DNA from: Hofstenia miamia
Taxonomy: Eukaryota; Xenacoelomorpha; Acoela
Assembly: GCA_004352715.1 (NCBI GenBank)
Contig: SCFE01000105.1
Coordinates: 1,252,129-1,316,128, forward strand
Length of the DNA: 64,000 nt
Reading direction: 5' to 3'
A program made the translations under genes and the position numbers. The stretch's first letter is position 1; the number at the start of each line of letters is the position of its first letter. Below the pieces are notes generated by a model. It ran no database searches. It had not been told where the DNA came from and worked only from the letters and a program-made list of their open reading frames with translations. Shown one piece after another: positions 37,601 through 52,200 of the stretch.

Positions 37601-40600
37601 GATGTCGCATGTATAAAAGCTTTGCACTGTGCATTAATTTTTATGATGATTTATGATAATTTTGCTACGATTTTATTCAATAAAAGCTTAATATTTGAAA
37701 GCCTTTTATACTTCAAGCATTCATCACAGTCGTATGAATAAACGATACCAGAAGACAATAAAATGGGTATATGATCTTTATTAGTGAACATTTCCATGGT
37801 ATTTTTTGCGTAAAATACTGGACAAATTTTCGAAGTTGTAATTCTTTGTTGTATGATCGTATTGTTTTCTTTAGTTGTTCTTCTCGTGATTTTGTAAATG
37901 GACTTCTCCCCCCAAGATAGTCGCAGTCATTTAAAGAATTGGAAGTGTTGGATTTGACTTTTTTGATGAGTGAACGATCATCAGCAGCACTTGAGATTCG
38001 TTGTTGGTCCCTGCGATGGCGATTGATGTGAGCTTCTCTTCCCTTTTGTTGCTCTTTCTGTATTCTTTAAACACTAGATTTACTCACATGACAACTTGCT
38101 GCTTTTTTACGTAAACTATACACCCCTTCACTTAGCAATATCTTGATCTGCGCCACAATCTCAGTTGAAAGATCATTTCGCCTACTCATGATTAACACAA
38201 TGGCTTCAGCTCAACAAATCACACTCCTAGACCAGAAACGAAGTGTTATAGTAAGTGGCATACATAATGTAAATATGAGTGCGCACTGTTGTGTGGTTAA
38301 CACACTTGCTACAATAGCAATTACAGTGAATACTGATCGATAATGCAATTTAAAGTCTATTAATAACAGCAAACAGCTTAGTGTTGTTCTGAAATAAATA
38401 AATTAACAAGAAAAGCATAAAACAATGTTTTCAGCAGTGACCCTAATAGCTGAAACGAACTGTATATATATATATATATATATAGTTGTTTCAATGAAAA
38501 CAATTATAAAACAATACAGTCAGTTTAATAAATTCTAATAGACAGCTATACAGTTAATTTCCATTGTGATCGATAATCTTCTGGAGGTCCTGACGAAGTC
38601 TGATAAATTTTCTTGCTCATTAGTAGAGGCCCTTTGTTGCTGAACAGCTAAATTCTTTTGATGTTCTTCGAGCAAGGCGTAGCAACTGAACACGCTCTGC
38701 ATTCCCAAGGCTGCAACAAATTTGTGGTGTATTTGAGTTAATGAAATTCAATTCCATATTTTAATTGTAATATAAAAAATCAATACGCTCAGTATTCATA
38801 TCCATGATAACAGGCAAATCAATGTTAACTTAATATCGATTTTTGCGCAATGCACAAGCCAAACAGGCAAACTTCAAAATTATTTAAAACATACAGTATA
38901 TCCATGAACTTGATATACAAGGTGTTCGTGGAATTAGGTTTAGATTTCTATGGCAAAATAAATCGAAGGCCATCAACGAATTTTATAAAAAATTTCATAT
39001 AAATAAAAAACGAAATTTTCATTGAAACCGGCCATGCTACTTTACAATTAATTCCGAAGTTACCACCAATATTACAGAAATTATGAAATTATACTTGATT
39101 CACTTACTCCACTTTCAATTTTCAACATAAATAAATATAGATCTCGTCTCACTCTACTCCTTATGATGAACTTCCCTGCTTTACTACTTAAAGATTTTGC
39201 TTTATCAATTTTTAGTCCATTATACCATCTTTTTCGTTCTATTTTATATTCTCGGATTATCCAAAGATTCGGAAAATAGCTATTGTTTTTCCTATCTTTA
39301 AAAAACGTTTCCCTAAAAATTTTTGTTTATTTTACAGGCCTTCATCCATTCTTTCGCATCTTTCCATAATTATAAAAGGACTGTTTTCAGTGCATTTAGC
39401 TATGATATCTCCATCTAAGTTCAGATGTATGTCTCATCGCTCCACGGTATTATCTTTTCTAAAATTTCTAGACACACCTTGTTGCCATTTAGATTAAAAA
39501 TTTCCACTATAGGTTATCGTGATTGTCATAAAAGCTCTCGATAAAGTTTCTCATTAACTGCTTTAAATAAACTTAAAATCCTTTGATTTCACCATTACAA
39601 ATCTTATATCTAGTTATCTTTATTACCGTAAGCAAGTATGAGAATTCAAAATACTCTCTCTTCTAAACTTTCTGCTTCATCAGGTCTGCCTTAAGACTCT
39701 ATTCTCAGTCCTGTTCTCTTCAATCTATTTATCAACGACTTCGTGCCTTCAATCAATTCTAGTGGAGCAGAATGCATGCTGTATGCTGATGATTGACGCA
39801 TATTCTCTTCATCTTTAATAATTATTCAAAATTCTTGTTTATCTGTATTGGATTGGTCATCCTTGAACTCTCTTCAATTAAATTAGTCTAAAACCGAAGC
39901 TCTCCTTTTTAATTCTTCTAAAGCATATGATGCTCCTAATATTCTTCTTGACAATTCTCATGTTGAGATTAAAACTAATGTGCATGATTTTGTTATTTGA
40001 AAAAATTCGCATCTACATTTAATTTTCTTAAATTGTCCATCCCAAATTTCACAAAACATCACACAAAATTAATTCTATTCAAATCATATTAAATATCTAA
40101 TTTCTGTTATTGTTCTCAATACTGGTCCCTCACCTAAACTTTTCCATTTAAAATTAACCTTATTCTATATCGTTTTCTTCAGTTGATACTCTATTCTTGA
40201 AATTCTTACAACTTCTACTTAATTCGGAACTCCTTCCGACATCCCTTTATCTAAACTGTCTTGACTCTCAATAAGCTACTCATAGGACACTATGACTTCG
40301 ATGTCTTTTACCATTTAAAACTCTTTCTTTCACTGTGTGGCAATAGATCTCACGTTTCATATTCCCAGAATTCACAAATCTAATTCTAGTGCCAATTTCT
40401 TTTATCGAATAAATTGTCCTGCTAATTTTTAATTGTCTAAAATCTATGATGTCATTCTTCCTATTTCAAGCTACAACTCTTATCCTATTTCCAAAAATCT
40501 ATATCTAAACATGGAATATCATTGAAATGCAGCTCCTTTTTTTCGTAAATATTTTTCATATCTTTCCTCTAACTAAACTTCTCATTTGTAAACATTTTTT

Positions 40601-41854
40601 TTTGTAGCTGCTTTGTATGGTGCAATTCAATTTTATTATTATATAGTTGGCTGCAAAAAAAAATGAGACTAGAAAAAAGGCATATTACTTTTGAACTACT
40701 GAACGTAACAACTCAAGAAAGGTACGATTTTAAAGATAAATTAAAGAACTATAAGTAAAAAGCATCAAAGTCTAAATTGTTTTCCTCCTGTAGAAATAAC
40801 TTCATTCAAATGAACTGAAACTGATTTCATTAAATTGGACTCCATTTCAGATGTCAAAATGTGTTGACTTTCTTGAATTTTTTCTTTTAAATCGGATATA
40901 TTTTTCGGATTTTTCTTCTCAACGTCATTTTTCAATATCTGCCACACGTTTTCGATTGGAGAAAGATCAGCAGAACTTGGTGGCCATTGCAAAAACTGGA
41001 TATTATTTTCAAAAAACCAATTTTTTGTTTTTGCGGACGTGTGCGGGGGTGCTCCGTTTTGTTGGAGTATCCATCCATCATCATATAAAACATCAGCATA
41101 AGGCATAAATTCAGCTATAATTTGGCAATATCTTTGACTGTCGATTGTGGCTTTTCCGTCTAAAATTTTCAAATAAAACCCACGATAGGAAAGTGCTCCC
41201 CAAACNNNNNNNNNNNNNNNNNNNNNNNNNNNNNNNNNNNNNNNNNNNNNNNNNNNNNNNNNNNNNNNNNNNNNNNNNNNNNNNNNNNNNNNNNNNNNNN
41301 NNNNNNNNNNNNNNNNNNNNNNNNNNNNNNNNNNNNNNNNNNNNNNNNNNNNNNNNNNNNNNNNNNNNNNNNNNNNNNNNNNNNNNNNNNNNNNNNNNNN
41401 NNNNNNNNNNNNNNNNNNNNNNNNNNNNNNNNNNNNNNNNNNNNNNNNNNNNNNNNNNNNNNNNNNNNNNNNNNNNNNNNNNNNNNNNNNNNNNNNNNNN
41501 NNNNNNNNNNNNNNNNNNNNNNNNNNNNNNNNNNNNNNNNNNNNNNNNNNNNNNNNNNNNNNNNNNNNNNNNNNNNNNNNNNNNNNNNNNNNNNNNNNNN
41601 NNNNNNNNNNNNNNNNNNNNNNNNNNNNNNNNNNNNNNNNNNNNNNNNNNNNNNNNNNNNNNNNNNNNNNNNNNNNNNNNNNNNNNNNNNNNNNNNNNNN
41701 NNNNNNNNNNNNNNNNNNNNNNNNNNNNNNNNNNNNNNNNNNNNNNNNNNNNNNNNNNNNNNNNNNNNNNNNNNNNNNNNNNNNNNNNNNNNNNNNNNNN
41801 NNNNNNNNNNNNNNNNNNNNNNNNNNNNNNNNNNNNNNNNNNNNNNNNNNNNNN

Positions 41855-41888
<34 letters not shown>

Positions 41889-44800
41889 TGACTGAAACAA
41901 ACATGCTAAAAAGAAAAAAAAAGAATTGGGCGACCCCTCAAATTGTCGGGGAATGAACGGAAGAGTTTTATCACAATTGCTTTAGAAAATCCATTGTGAT
42001 CAATCGCTTATTTGAACTTAAAGTTTCAAGAAACCCATAATAAAGTTCTCTCAACATCGACAGTGTACTGAGCACTTTCAAACGCAGAGATTTGTAAAAA
42101 ACGTGCGAAAAAAGTGTCCCTATTAACACAAAAACAACGAAGTCCAGCTTAGCTTCTGTGAAAGATCGTCGCTGGATAGATTTTTCAGAAAATTTTTCAT
42201 AACCGATGAGTCCATCTTCCAGCTGAATAAAAACAAGATTTCTCTTTGGTCTACGAAAGCCAAGACGCCTCTCAATCCATCTCCAAAATTTTCACAAAAA
42301 TGCATGGTTTGGGGTGCTTTCAGCTACAAAGGTTCTTACCTGGAAATTGTGAAAGAAGATTCTGTAATAGGGTGTCCGCGAATTTCAACTTATCAATTCC
42401 CCGAATCGCCGAATTCGGCGCCAAAAACTGCAAAATTGTTAACATGCTTGATATGTTGGAAGGGAAATATGTTTGCGAATATCATATTGATGTGTGGGTA
42501 CAGATCAGGGTATCCTTTTCTGTAACCATATTTTTACGCAACCTCGTGATGTGAATTTGTACTTTTATAAATGGAAAATTACGACCTTTTCGATATATTG
42601 CACAGAAACTCCCCCACCAAACAGCAAAAATATTTAAAATATTCTATTTGCAATTTTGTAACAGACCTCAACGCAAAATAAAATATTTCGAAATGACATT
42701 AAAAATTATTGAAAAATTACTGTAGATTTCTAGTTCTAGGTGTGATAGCAGCAAATTTTGTACAATTATATTCCATGTTCACAACATATGAGGCTTTGTT
42801 ACTATTAATTATGGAATCAATATTTTAAACAGTGACTTTTAAATAAGGTACACGAAATGCATTAAAAATTAGGCACGTAACTTTCTGTTCTACTTCGAAG
42901 ATACAAAACAGTTTTACACATTTTCGAACAAATTTTTCAAGGCCTTCAAATGCTTCCCATTCCTAATACTCAGCGAATCAAAAGTTCTAAAGACGAGCTG
43001 TTTCTCTTTCTTTAGATACACTACTCATGTCAAACGCAATATTAGAGTTAATTATTCGGCAAATGCGAGAAGCGGAGTTTCGGGCAAATCTGCACACACA
43101 AAGGGTCGTGGGATTTAAAAAACTAAATGAAAAAACCCTCTATCCTAGGGTGCTTTCAACAACAATAGATTTTGAATACCGTTTTTAGTATGTTATGGCA
43201 GTTTAAGCTGATTTTGAAGAAACCATCACAGATTCAAGAAATTTCTGCAATATTCGGAAGCAAATAGCAAAAATTGGGTAAAATATAGAGCGATTAGAAG
43301 CAATACAAGAAATAGAAAATTTGCACACATTTTAGGCAGACAATATACACTATACTAATTATAAATTTTCAACCAATATGCAGGCTGTTTTTGTTAGTGG
43401 TGCATGCTAATGGGAAAATTAGGAAAACTTCAAATCGAATGATGGGGAACTTCCTAAATTTTAAAATTGAATTCCTACTACTAATAACCTTTTCTCGTAT
43501 CATTATACAACGAAAAATATATATATTTCTTAAAAAAGTTATAAAGTACTACCCCTAGCGCTTCCTAGTTATTATAACAATCTTCTATATTAAGATGGCA
43601 AATTTATACAACATTTCTGAGAGACAATTGTTTTTAAATCTCCAAGCTTTTGTTAAGCTTCCTTCAAATGTGTCTATTGGGACTGGAGCAAAATGGCATG
43701 ATTGAAAAAGACAAATTTTTACCAGTAGCGAAAGTGATGAAGGAAAAACCACGTGGAAATACCTATATATATATATAGGTAGTTCGTGATATCACATGTG
43801 CCTAACAAGATGGCTAAACAATGTAGTTGTTACTGCAATTTCAACTGTTGATCAGGAATCTATCTGTAACATTCCTTGTTGCTCCAGTGATAACTTTGAT
43901 TTATTGGAATTTAGGTACATTATCATAACAAAATTTTACATTAGAAAATCAAAAGAGACTTATCACTTAGGTTAGCAGCAGTTGGTGGTAATTGGTCGAA
44001 AGCCAATAAGATGTGCTAGACGTAAGAATCTTCGAATTGATAAAAGTGCATGTGTTTTGTACCCAATTATTCATAAAAAAAATATTTAATGTTCTTTTTA
44101 TAAATTCCCNNNNNNNNNNNNNNNNNNNNNTAGCAGCAGTTGGTGGTAATTGGTCGAAAGCCAATAAGATGTGCTAGACGTAAGAATCTTCGAATTGATA
44201 AAAGTGCATGTGTTTTGTACCCAATTATTCATAAAAAAAATATTTAATGTTCTTTTTATAAATTCCCTACATTTTACACGATCGGGTGCATATATTTCCA
44301 TTTGATAACATGTCATCCAGCCCTTAAAACCTTAATAGCAAACAAAATGTTAAAGTTGTTGATTTGCATATTCAAACACTTAGATTAATTGTCTTCATTG
44401 AAAAAGGTTGGGAATATTTGGAATAAATCAATAAATAAATCCGAGACTGATAGAAAATTAAATTTCATTACTATGTATTTTAAAAAAATGAACTAAGAAG
44501 AGATTGTTCCGAATTTACATTTTAATCCCCATGCTGCCAATAGTTAATGCAGCCACCTTCAAATATATATGAAACTAACATTGCCCTATAAATAAAGTCC
44601 ACACAAGTGGATACCACCAAAAGAAGGAATACATTTAGACAAGAGAATAAATTGGACGCAATAAAAAGTATAATTTCCAGGCAGTTCCAGGCACTAAAGG
44701 CAGTTCAAAGCAGCAACTTTGAACTTCCAGACAGTTCAAGGCAGTTCCAGATTTCCAGGCAGAGCGGACACCCTGTGTAAACGGTTCGAACTATACTTTT

Positions 44801-47800
44801 GTTTTAGCAGAGTTTATCCCATTTGCGACCTGTGTTATCGGACTGGATGGATTCCTCAGCAATATATATTTCAAGAGAGACTCAAAATTTCTCCAGGCAA
44901 AAATTGCAATCGCTTGGCAACTCACCGGATCTTTCACCTATAGAAAATGTTTGGGGGATCATGAAAAACGATGTGAAAAAGAATAATCCAAAAATTTGCA
45001 AAAACTGTTCGCTCCGGAGGCACTGTTGTCTAATTTCTTTTACATAAACTTATAGAAAACTTAATTTGCCATCGATTGGTATAAATTTTGTTACTGTGTA
45101 AGTTTTTCTTGCTAAGAGATTGAAAAAAATCCTTTTCTCATTTTTTTACCGGAGCTATTGCTGCATCCGATTTATCCATCAGCGTCAAAATTGGCAGCAT
45201 TAGCTTGAATAAAGTCTTAAACACTCACCCATAACTCTCTATCTATTTCTGCTTTGTATAGAGGAACAGCACGTACTGCTAAGTTCGCTATATTGGAGAT
45301 TTCGAAAATGCTGTTTATCTGAGTAAATGTTGTCATTATAGTAAAATAAAAGGAAATTGTCAAATATTTCATTAAAATAATATCTTTAAATTTTGGAGAA
45401 TCTAAGCAGTATTGTAACTCTTTTATAAGATCATGCTGCTGTAATTAGCAAGTGCTTTTTTCAGCTTTGCCAATAGTTCAAATGTGATCAAGGCATTTTC
45501 TATGCTTGGTCTTGGATTTTATTACTAAAAATTGAACACAAACAGTATTTTAGAAAATTTACTATACAAATGAGTAATTAGAAGATTCTATACACGGTTG
45601 ACTTCAAATTTCTGGATTACACTCTTATTTTGTGGACATCAATTAGAGTCCGGTCCGTACAGGCTGATTGAAATTTAACGGATTAAGGGGTTGAGTATTG
45701 GGTGTGCCTACAGTCCATAACAAAAACTGTAATTTTAAGATAAAATGGAGAATCTTATTATGAATCATTCACGATCAATAACAAACTACAAATTATAAGC
45801 ATGCTGTTAATAAAGAACAAAACGCAGTTTTCGATAAAATAATTATCAGAGCCTGAAATAAAGAAGTCATAGTGAATGATAAGATAATAATAATAATAAT
45901 AATAGTCATAATGGCATGAAAACAGCATAGACAACCTTAAGCCATGGATTCCCATGAAGAAATAACGTGATAAGGTTGGGAGCGTGCTTTCGAATAATAG
46001 CCACTTCATCACGGTTGTTTTTCAGTTGATTCCAGCTGACGTCCAGATGCGTTAATTTAGGCATCCCCTAAATAATCAACATTCAAATGTCTACATTCTC
46101 TCAATTAATGCATTTATAATCTTGTATTTACTTTATTAAAATTTTTGATTCAATTTCCCAAATAAAGAAAAAAATTGAAAAAAGCATACTTTTCAGTCAT
46201 CATGTTGGTCAGAGATGCAATCAGGTTGATTATTCTAGGCTCGGCAAGGCAAGGCCTGACATAAGACCGAGATTGCCAATTTACTTATCCTTGTTTTAAA
46301 TTGATCATATGCTGGTTTTAACGCTAAGATTCAGAAGACATTTTCACATCCCACAGGCAAGAATTTAAAAACTTCACGCCTTAACTATTACTGGATTTAA
46401 TTCTTACAGCGAAGTTAAAAATGTCTAAAATTTATGTATTACTTAGAAAATTAGAATTTAAGTTTAATAACTTGGGCCTACCCGATTCCATCTCTGTCGT
46501 CAACAATTTGGTATATTCTCGTTAATTGGTTTTGATTACGCGTTAATTGGTTCCGAACGGTTAATTAATTGATGCACCAATCGGTCACCTGAAAGTATTT
46601 ATCTCAAGTCAATATATGCTTATAGAATATGACATATGCATGGAAATAAATATATGTTCATATACACCGGAAAAATTCAAAAAAACATTTTTATTTATTA
46701 GATGGAGAATACATATTCTCTGCCCAGCTTACACGCACTCGGGGGATACACTTGTTGCCTGCATGGTTAGATAATCGTTTGCAAGCTTATTATATACATC
46801 ATATATGCATAGTTAACCACATCTTAAAAATGTCAATGATTACCTTTTGAGATTCTTCAAATCATTGTAGAAATCAAATATTTCAATTTTTTATATGTAC
46901 ATCATATGCAACATTTATAGAACTTTATATTAAAATCAAATTATAATGAAACATTTCTAAAATTGGCGAGAAAACAATGAATTTCAAGAACCAATTAATA
47001 TGAGATTTACAAGTTTTTATAATTGAAGCTAATGAATGAATTTACTTTTTTAAGATTGAAAGACAACATAATGAGTTATACTTAAATGCACAAAAACTCA
47101 TTGTCTAAAGTGAAATTCAAGTCTCCAAGAAGTCTCACAAAACATTGTTTGTTCTTATTAATATTGTAAAAACAAGAAAAGAAAAGAAAGTGGCAAACCT
47201 TTAAGTTTTCCAAACTGGACAGCTGATTGAAACTGACATCCAAATATTCTAAGGAATTCTAAACTTATTATAAATGACAACAGATAAACATTAAATATTG
47301 CAAATAATAATCCAATCAACAATTGATAAACATAGATGCAATTGAGTATAATTATATCTAGTTTTTGGATTTGAGCTCAAGTTCAAATTGCAGTGAATTA
47401 TTTTTTGGTTATTTCAACTATTCTTAATTCGACCGCCTACCGGCAATTTCAATTTCAAATTAAATTTTACAGATGCTGTTAATGAATAACACTAAATTAA
47501 AATTAACCACATTCATGTAGTAGTAGAAGTAATTTAAAGAAATTTTATGGTAGCCACTATTTGAGAAAATATGAATTCACAATTTTCCAACTCCCAAGAC
47601 CCTACTGATTTTAAAATTATAACTGTTTAGAGCCACTAATGTAAAACAAATACGATCTACAGCTTAAATGACACAGTGGATATCCAAATAAAACCTACAT
47701 TATAAAACAGAATTTATAAACAAACAATATAACATTAACCTTAAGCAGCCTGGCGTCATTATAAAAGGAATAACTGTTTTTCCACACTTACAAGGAATTT

Positions 47801-49104
47801 CCTCCAAGTCTAATAGCAAATTTGAAAATCGTGAGGCATAGGCAATTCTATTGGGGATCATGCTTTAATGCAATTTTGAAAATTTCTATTACAGCTTATG
47901 GCCGTGGCTGAAGGAGTTGAAAAGATTAACTATTTTTTTAAAAAATTCCAAATTTTTGACAAAAAATTAAATTCCCTCTATACCTAACGTTCATGTAGGG
48001 TAAATTTGAGCAAATCTGGTTTGTGGTGAATTAGACTATGCGACAGCTATAATTAATAGCATGATAAAAAAACTGTAGCATAGTTGCATTTATTTCCTTC
48101 ATGGTAACTTTGGGAAATGAAGAGTCAATTATATTTGCTTTATACGCTTAAAACACTGTTACTTTGAATAAAAAAATCCATTTTAGATTGTCTGTTTCGT
48201 GCATTCTTTTCAAGCAAATACAGATAATAGCGCGTATAAAGATAAGATCATTTTCTAAGGTAACTTGCCTTAACACAATGCACAATTTTTTTTGAAAATG
48301 GCCGTTAAAAAACTGGAATAATTGTGGACCAATATATATATATTCCATTTTATGGTTTCATATATCTAGGACATGACAAGGACTATAGAGAAATTAATTG
48401 CTTCATTCTATTATCTAGTAACAATGAATGCAATATCGCATGCACCCCAACTAATACGCACCAATTTACTATAATTATAATGTTTCCAGCCCATGGAAGA
48501 AACAAAGAACTTTAACAGTTTTTTGATATGAGCATTTAAATGTTTTTCAGCAACCGGAAAACGTTTTCATTCCAAGAAACAGGTTAAGCATAGAACATTA
48601 ACCACTTCTTGTACTGTTTACAACTTCTCTAAATCATATGTAAACAAAAGATATACCAGTTTCCCGAAATCTTCAAGTTTAGTTAACTCGTTAAAGCAGA
48701 TAATCAGCTTCTTTAATAGTGGCAGTGGGGGCAATGTTTTCCCACGATTAATGCCACAGTTGTGAAGATTTAAAATCTAAACAGTCTTATACTAGTAAAC
48801 AGTCGATGGAATTCCATTTGAGATAGATTTCTCATTCGCATAGTTAGACAAGAACTACTACATACAAATGCATTTTATCAAAATATAAGAAATAGACCAA
48901 ACAATTTTAAAATACGTTCACAAAAATTAAAAAACGCTGTGCATGTTGACAAGTTTCACTCTGCTTATGTTTCAAGACATAAAACAAATGTTGTACTGAT
49001 TCAAAAGAGTGTGCTATTCTTCAGTTGTTTTAGGAAATCTTCAGCAATTGTGAGCTTGAAATGTTCTGAAATTGGAATTGAATTTCTTTAAAAATAAAAA
49101 TAAA

Positions 49105-49155
<51 letters not shown>

Positions 49156-49220
49156 GTTAGCACCGCTGAAGTCCCGCAAAGTACTAAACAAATCACGACG
49201 ATTTAACNCAATAAATTTCC

Positions 49221-49269
<49 letters not shown>

Positions 49270-52200
49270 GCACCGCTGAAGTCCCGCAAAGTACTAAACA
49301 AATCACGACGATTTAACTTAACCGCAACTGATAATCAACTAATTAAGAACACGATAAACATAAAGCAGAAGTTCTTTAAACTAGCTAAGTCCGACCCGAT
49401 CGAGATGAATTGGACTAATTACGAAAGATCAAAGAAATTAATTAAAGACCTGCGCACAAAAAATACATCATCAAAACAACGTCGATTTTTTGAAAACTTA
49501 AACTCTTCTAAACAAAAGTGGAAATTTTTAAACCGTTTTATTGGAAAATCGAATGGGCTAAATAGTGACATTTCAGAAATTTATATTGATAATAAAAAAT
49601 TTACCGATAAAAAAAGATTTTAAATCATCTAAATCACACATTTAAAGAATTAGGTAACTTCAATTTTCTTAAAATTCCTCTATCAAAATTTAAGCGATCA
49701 AATTGTAAATCTAAGTATCAATTTAGGTTATCTACCTTAAAAGAATTACAAACTATTGTACGAACCTTAGACGTAAATAAATCTTCAGGTTCGACTCATT
49801 TAACTTACTTTATAATTAAAAATTTTTTTCATGTATTTGGTGACCATTTATCATTTGCATTTAAACAATTTATAGTTGAAAACGAATTTCCGGATATAAT
49901 GAAAAAGTCAGATATAACACGTTTGTATAAAAACGGAGATCCCCTTATTGCTAAAAATTATAGGCCAATTTCAATAACGCATCCTTTTAGTAAGCTATTT
50001 GAAAGGTTACTGCACATTCAAATCAATCAATATCTTGCATCGGAGAATATGTTATCATTTAAACAATATGGTTTTCGCGCTAAACATAGTACAAGTGGTG
50101 CAATTATTTCAATTACTGAAAAAATATCCGCTAATAAATCTCAAAATAAATCCAGTTGCATGGCCCTTCTAGACTTAAGCAAAGCTTTTAATTCAATGAA
50201 TTTTAAAATTTTATCAATTAAACTTAAAAATTATGGATTCCAACAAAATTGAATTAAATTAATTATGAGTTTATGAAAAAATAGAAAACAGCGTGTATTA
50301 AGGAATAACATGAAATCTGATTACATTACAACCGATCAAGGGTACCTCAAGGCACAGTACTAGGGCCCGTTCTATTTGCAATATATGTAAATGACATTAT
50401 TAAACATGTAAAACATAGTGACATTTATCAATTTGCTGATGACACGTGTCTCATAAATACAGATAATGATGCATTTAGGGCAATAAAAAATTTGCAAAGT
50501 GATATTGAAAATCTTTCTAGGTATTTCATATCCAATCAAGTAAAAATTAATATTGAAAAAACTCAATTCATGATATTTTCCCCCAATGCTGTAAAAGACA
50601 TAACAAACAAAATTGAATTAATTGTAAACAGTGTTCCGATAAAACAAAGTGATCATGTTACATATTTAGGTGTTGATATTGACAAAGATTTAAAATTCGA
50701 TAAATTTCTCTTAAAAACGATACATAAAACGGCTTCTGGCGTTAGATACTTATACAACCACAGAAATTTAGGGCCAGATTATCACATTCAGCTATTGCAT
50801 GCATTTCGCTTATCGCAACTACATTATTGTTCATTTTTATTTATAAATGTTAATACAAAAAGCCGCTATTTATTATCAAAAACATTTAATTGGTCATTAA
50901 AAACATTAAATTTTGCACGTAAGCATGATCATGTTAGTGAATACAGACGAAAGTATAATATATTATCCCCGCTATATCAAGTACAAAGCCATGCAGCTTC
51001 AATTTTATTTTATAAATATGGCCGACAAGCAATTTCTTTTCTTTATAATTACTTAAAAGGGTGTAAGCCTTCTGTTATTAATTGCCTTAGACCACCAATG
51101 GTACAATTATAACTGTTGACTATTCCATCCATAGAAAAATAGGCTTCATCTGACCAAATCACATTGTTGAGCAAATTAGCATTAGCTCTAAAATCCATTG
51201 TACAAATTCGAGTCGCTGATGATAGTCTGATTCAGTGATAGTTTAATGCAAGTCAATTTTGTATGTTCGCATACCACATGCTTAAGAATTCGATAAAAAC
51301 TTTTCTTTGGAATTGTAGTAGCTGCACCAATAGAAGAAGAACTTAAATCGCCATGCACATTTGGATCTTGCAGAGTTTTCAGAGCACTCATTACCATTGG
51401 TTTCCGGGTCTTCTCTCTGATATAGCAGCATTGTGCAAGGATTTTTTCTTTTCCAATTTTCTTCTCATGTTAGTGACAGCTGTAATAGAAAAAATGTCTT
51501 TGTGAAGGTGGTGGCTGTTTTGTATGCACTTAATGCCGCTGTTGCAACGTCTCCATTTTTGTAGTATAGTTTAATATTTCCAGTTTAGTGTCTAAATCCA
51601 TGTCTAAAGTTAAAAAGTACTGGAAAAATAACAAAATGGATATGCATAACATAAATTCCCTTTATATAGTTGTAAAATGACGAAATATTTCATCATCTTT
51701 TCTGTGATTTTTTTAGTTATTTTAAAAGTCAAGTTACTTTTGACACACCCTGTATTATACAATCTAATCTAATTGCATAGATGCCGCTCAGTCGGCTGCG
51801 CCGCCGCCGCCGATCTTATCGGGTTTGCGCCGCCAATAGTAGGCGCCCACCTCTAGTAGGGAATTAAACCAGTTTTGAAATCTATCAAGTAATCAGTATC
51901 GAAAGAATAAAATCAATTCATAAAAGTCATCCTACCGTTATTGAAGAAAGTGAAACGGTTGGTCCAAGAACTTTTTGAAGTAGTTCTTCTGATACAGAAA
52001 GCATTCTAAATTACACATAAATACTAGGTAGCTATGGATATATTTAAACCATCCACTATCAAAGTTGAAGAAGATTCATTATATATTTAGGCACGAAAAG
52101 TAAGTTCATTTAGTACTACAAAAATAAAATCATGGTGATTTGACTTAATAGCCATTTCACTCTACAATACAACAGTGGCGCACGTAAGGAGGGGGCATGG

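Larger units (their letters stand above)
34787..37715 (+). mobile_element. Ty3/Gypsy LTR retrotransposon, internally deleted, with LTRs and 5 bp TSD
   Basis: LTRs of 201 bp (34787-34987) and 210 bp (37506-37715) begin TGATA and end ACTTCA. The target duplication AGCAT is at 34782-34786 and 37716-37720. A purine tract (AAAAAAAGATGGGAAGAA) precedes the 3' LTR. Inside are gag (35013 on, mostly in a 1000-n gap), two zinc knuckles, protease and the first part of RT, joined directly to the C-terminal tail of integrase; RT palm, RNase H and integrase core are absent. The minus-strand host site is a Penelope endonuclease frame. The copy is a deletion derivative that could move only with help. Confidence 0.88.
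41928..45050 (+). pseudogene. Tc1-like transposase, split by a 2.4 kb insertion
   Basis: Left part: GRPLKLSGNERKSFITIALE at 41,928 (the GRP box), then, after frame changes, FFITDESIFQLNKNKISLW with the first catalytic Asp, and MVWGAFSYKGSYLEIVKEDS ending at 42,367. Right part from 44,776: NYTFVLAEFIPFATC, then in the next frame YRTGWIPQQ, and SPDLSPIENVWGIMKNDVKK. Skipping 42,368-44,775 and one TGTAA restores a frame whose spacing equals that of the Tc1 copy at 40,765-41,205 residue for residue. Several other frame breaks show it is dead. Confidence 0.78.

Noticed and set aside
45758-46012. 84-codon minus-strand ORF starting MMKWLLFES as a membrane protein
   Set aside because: It is the shadow frame of the LRRC9 exon 46067-45936 plus a low-complexity AAT repeat.
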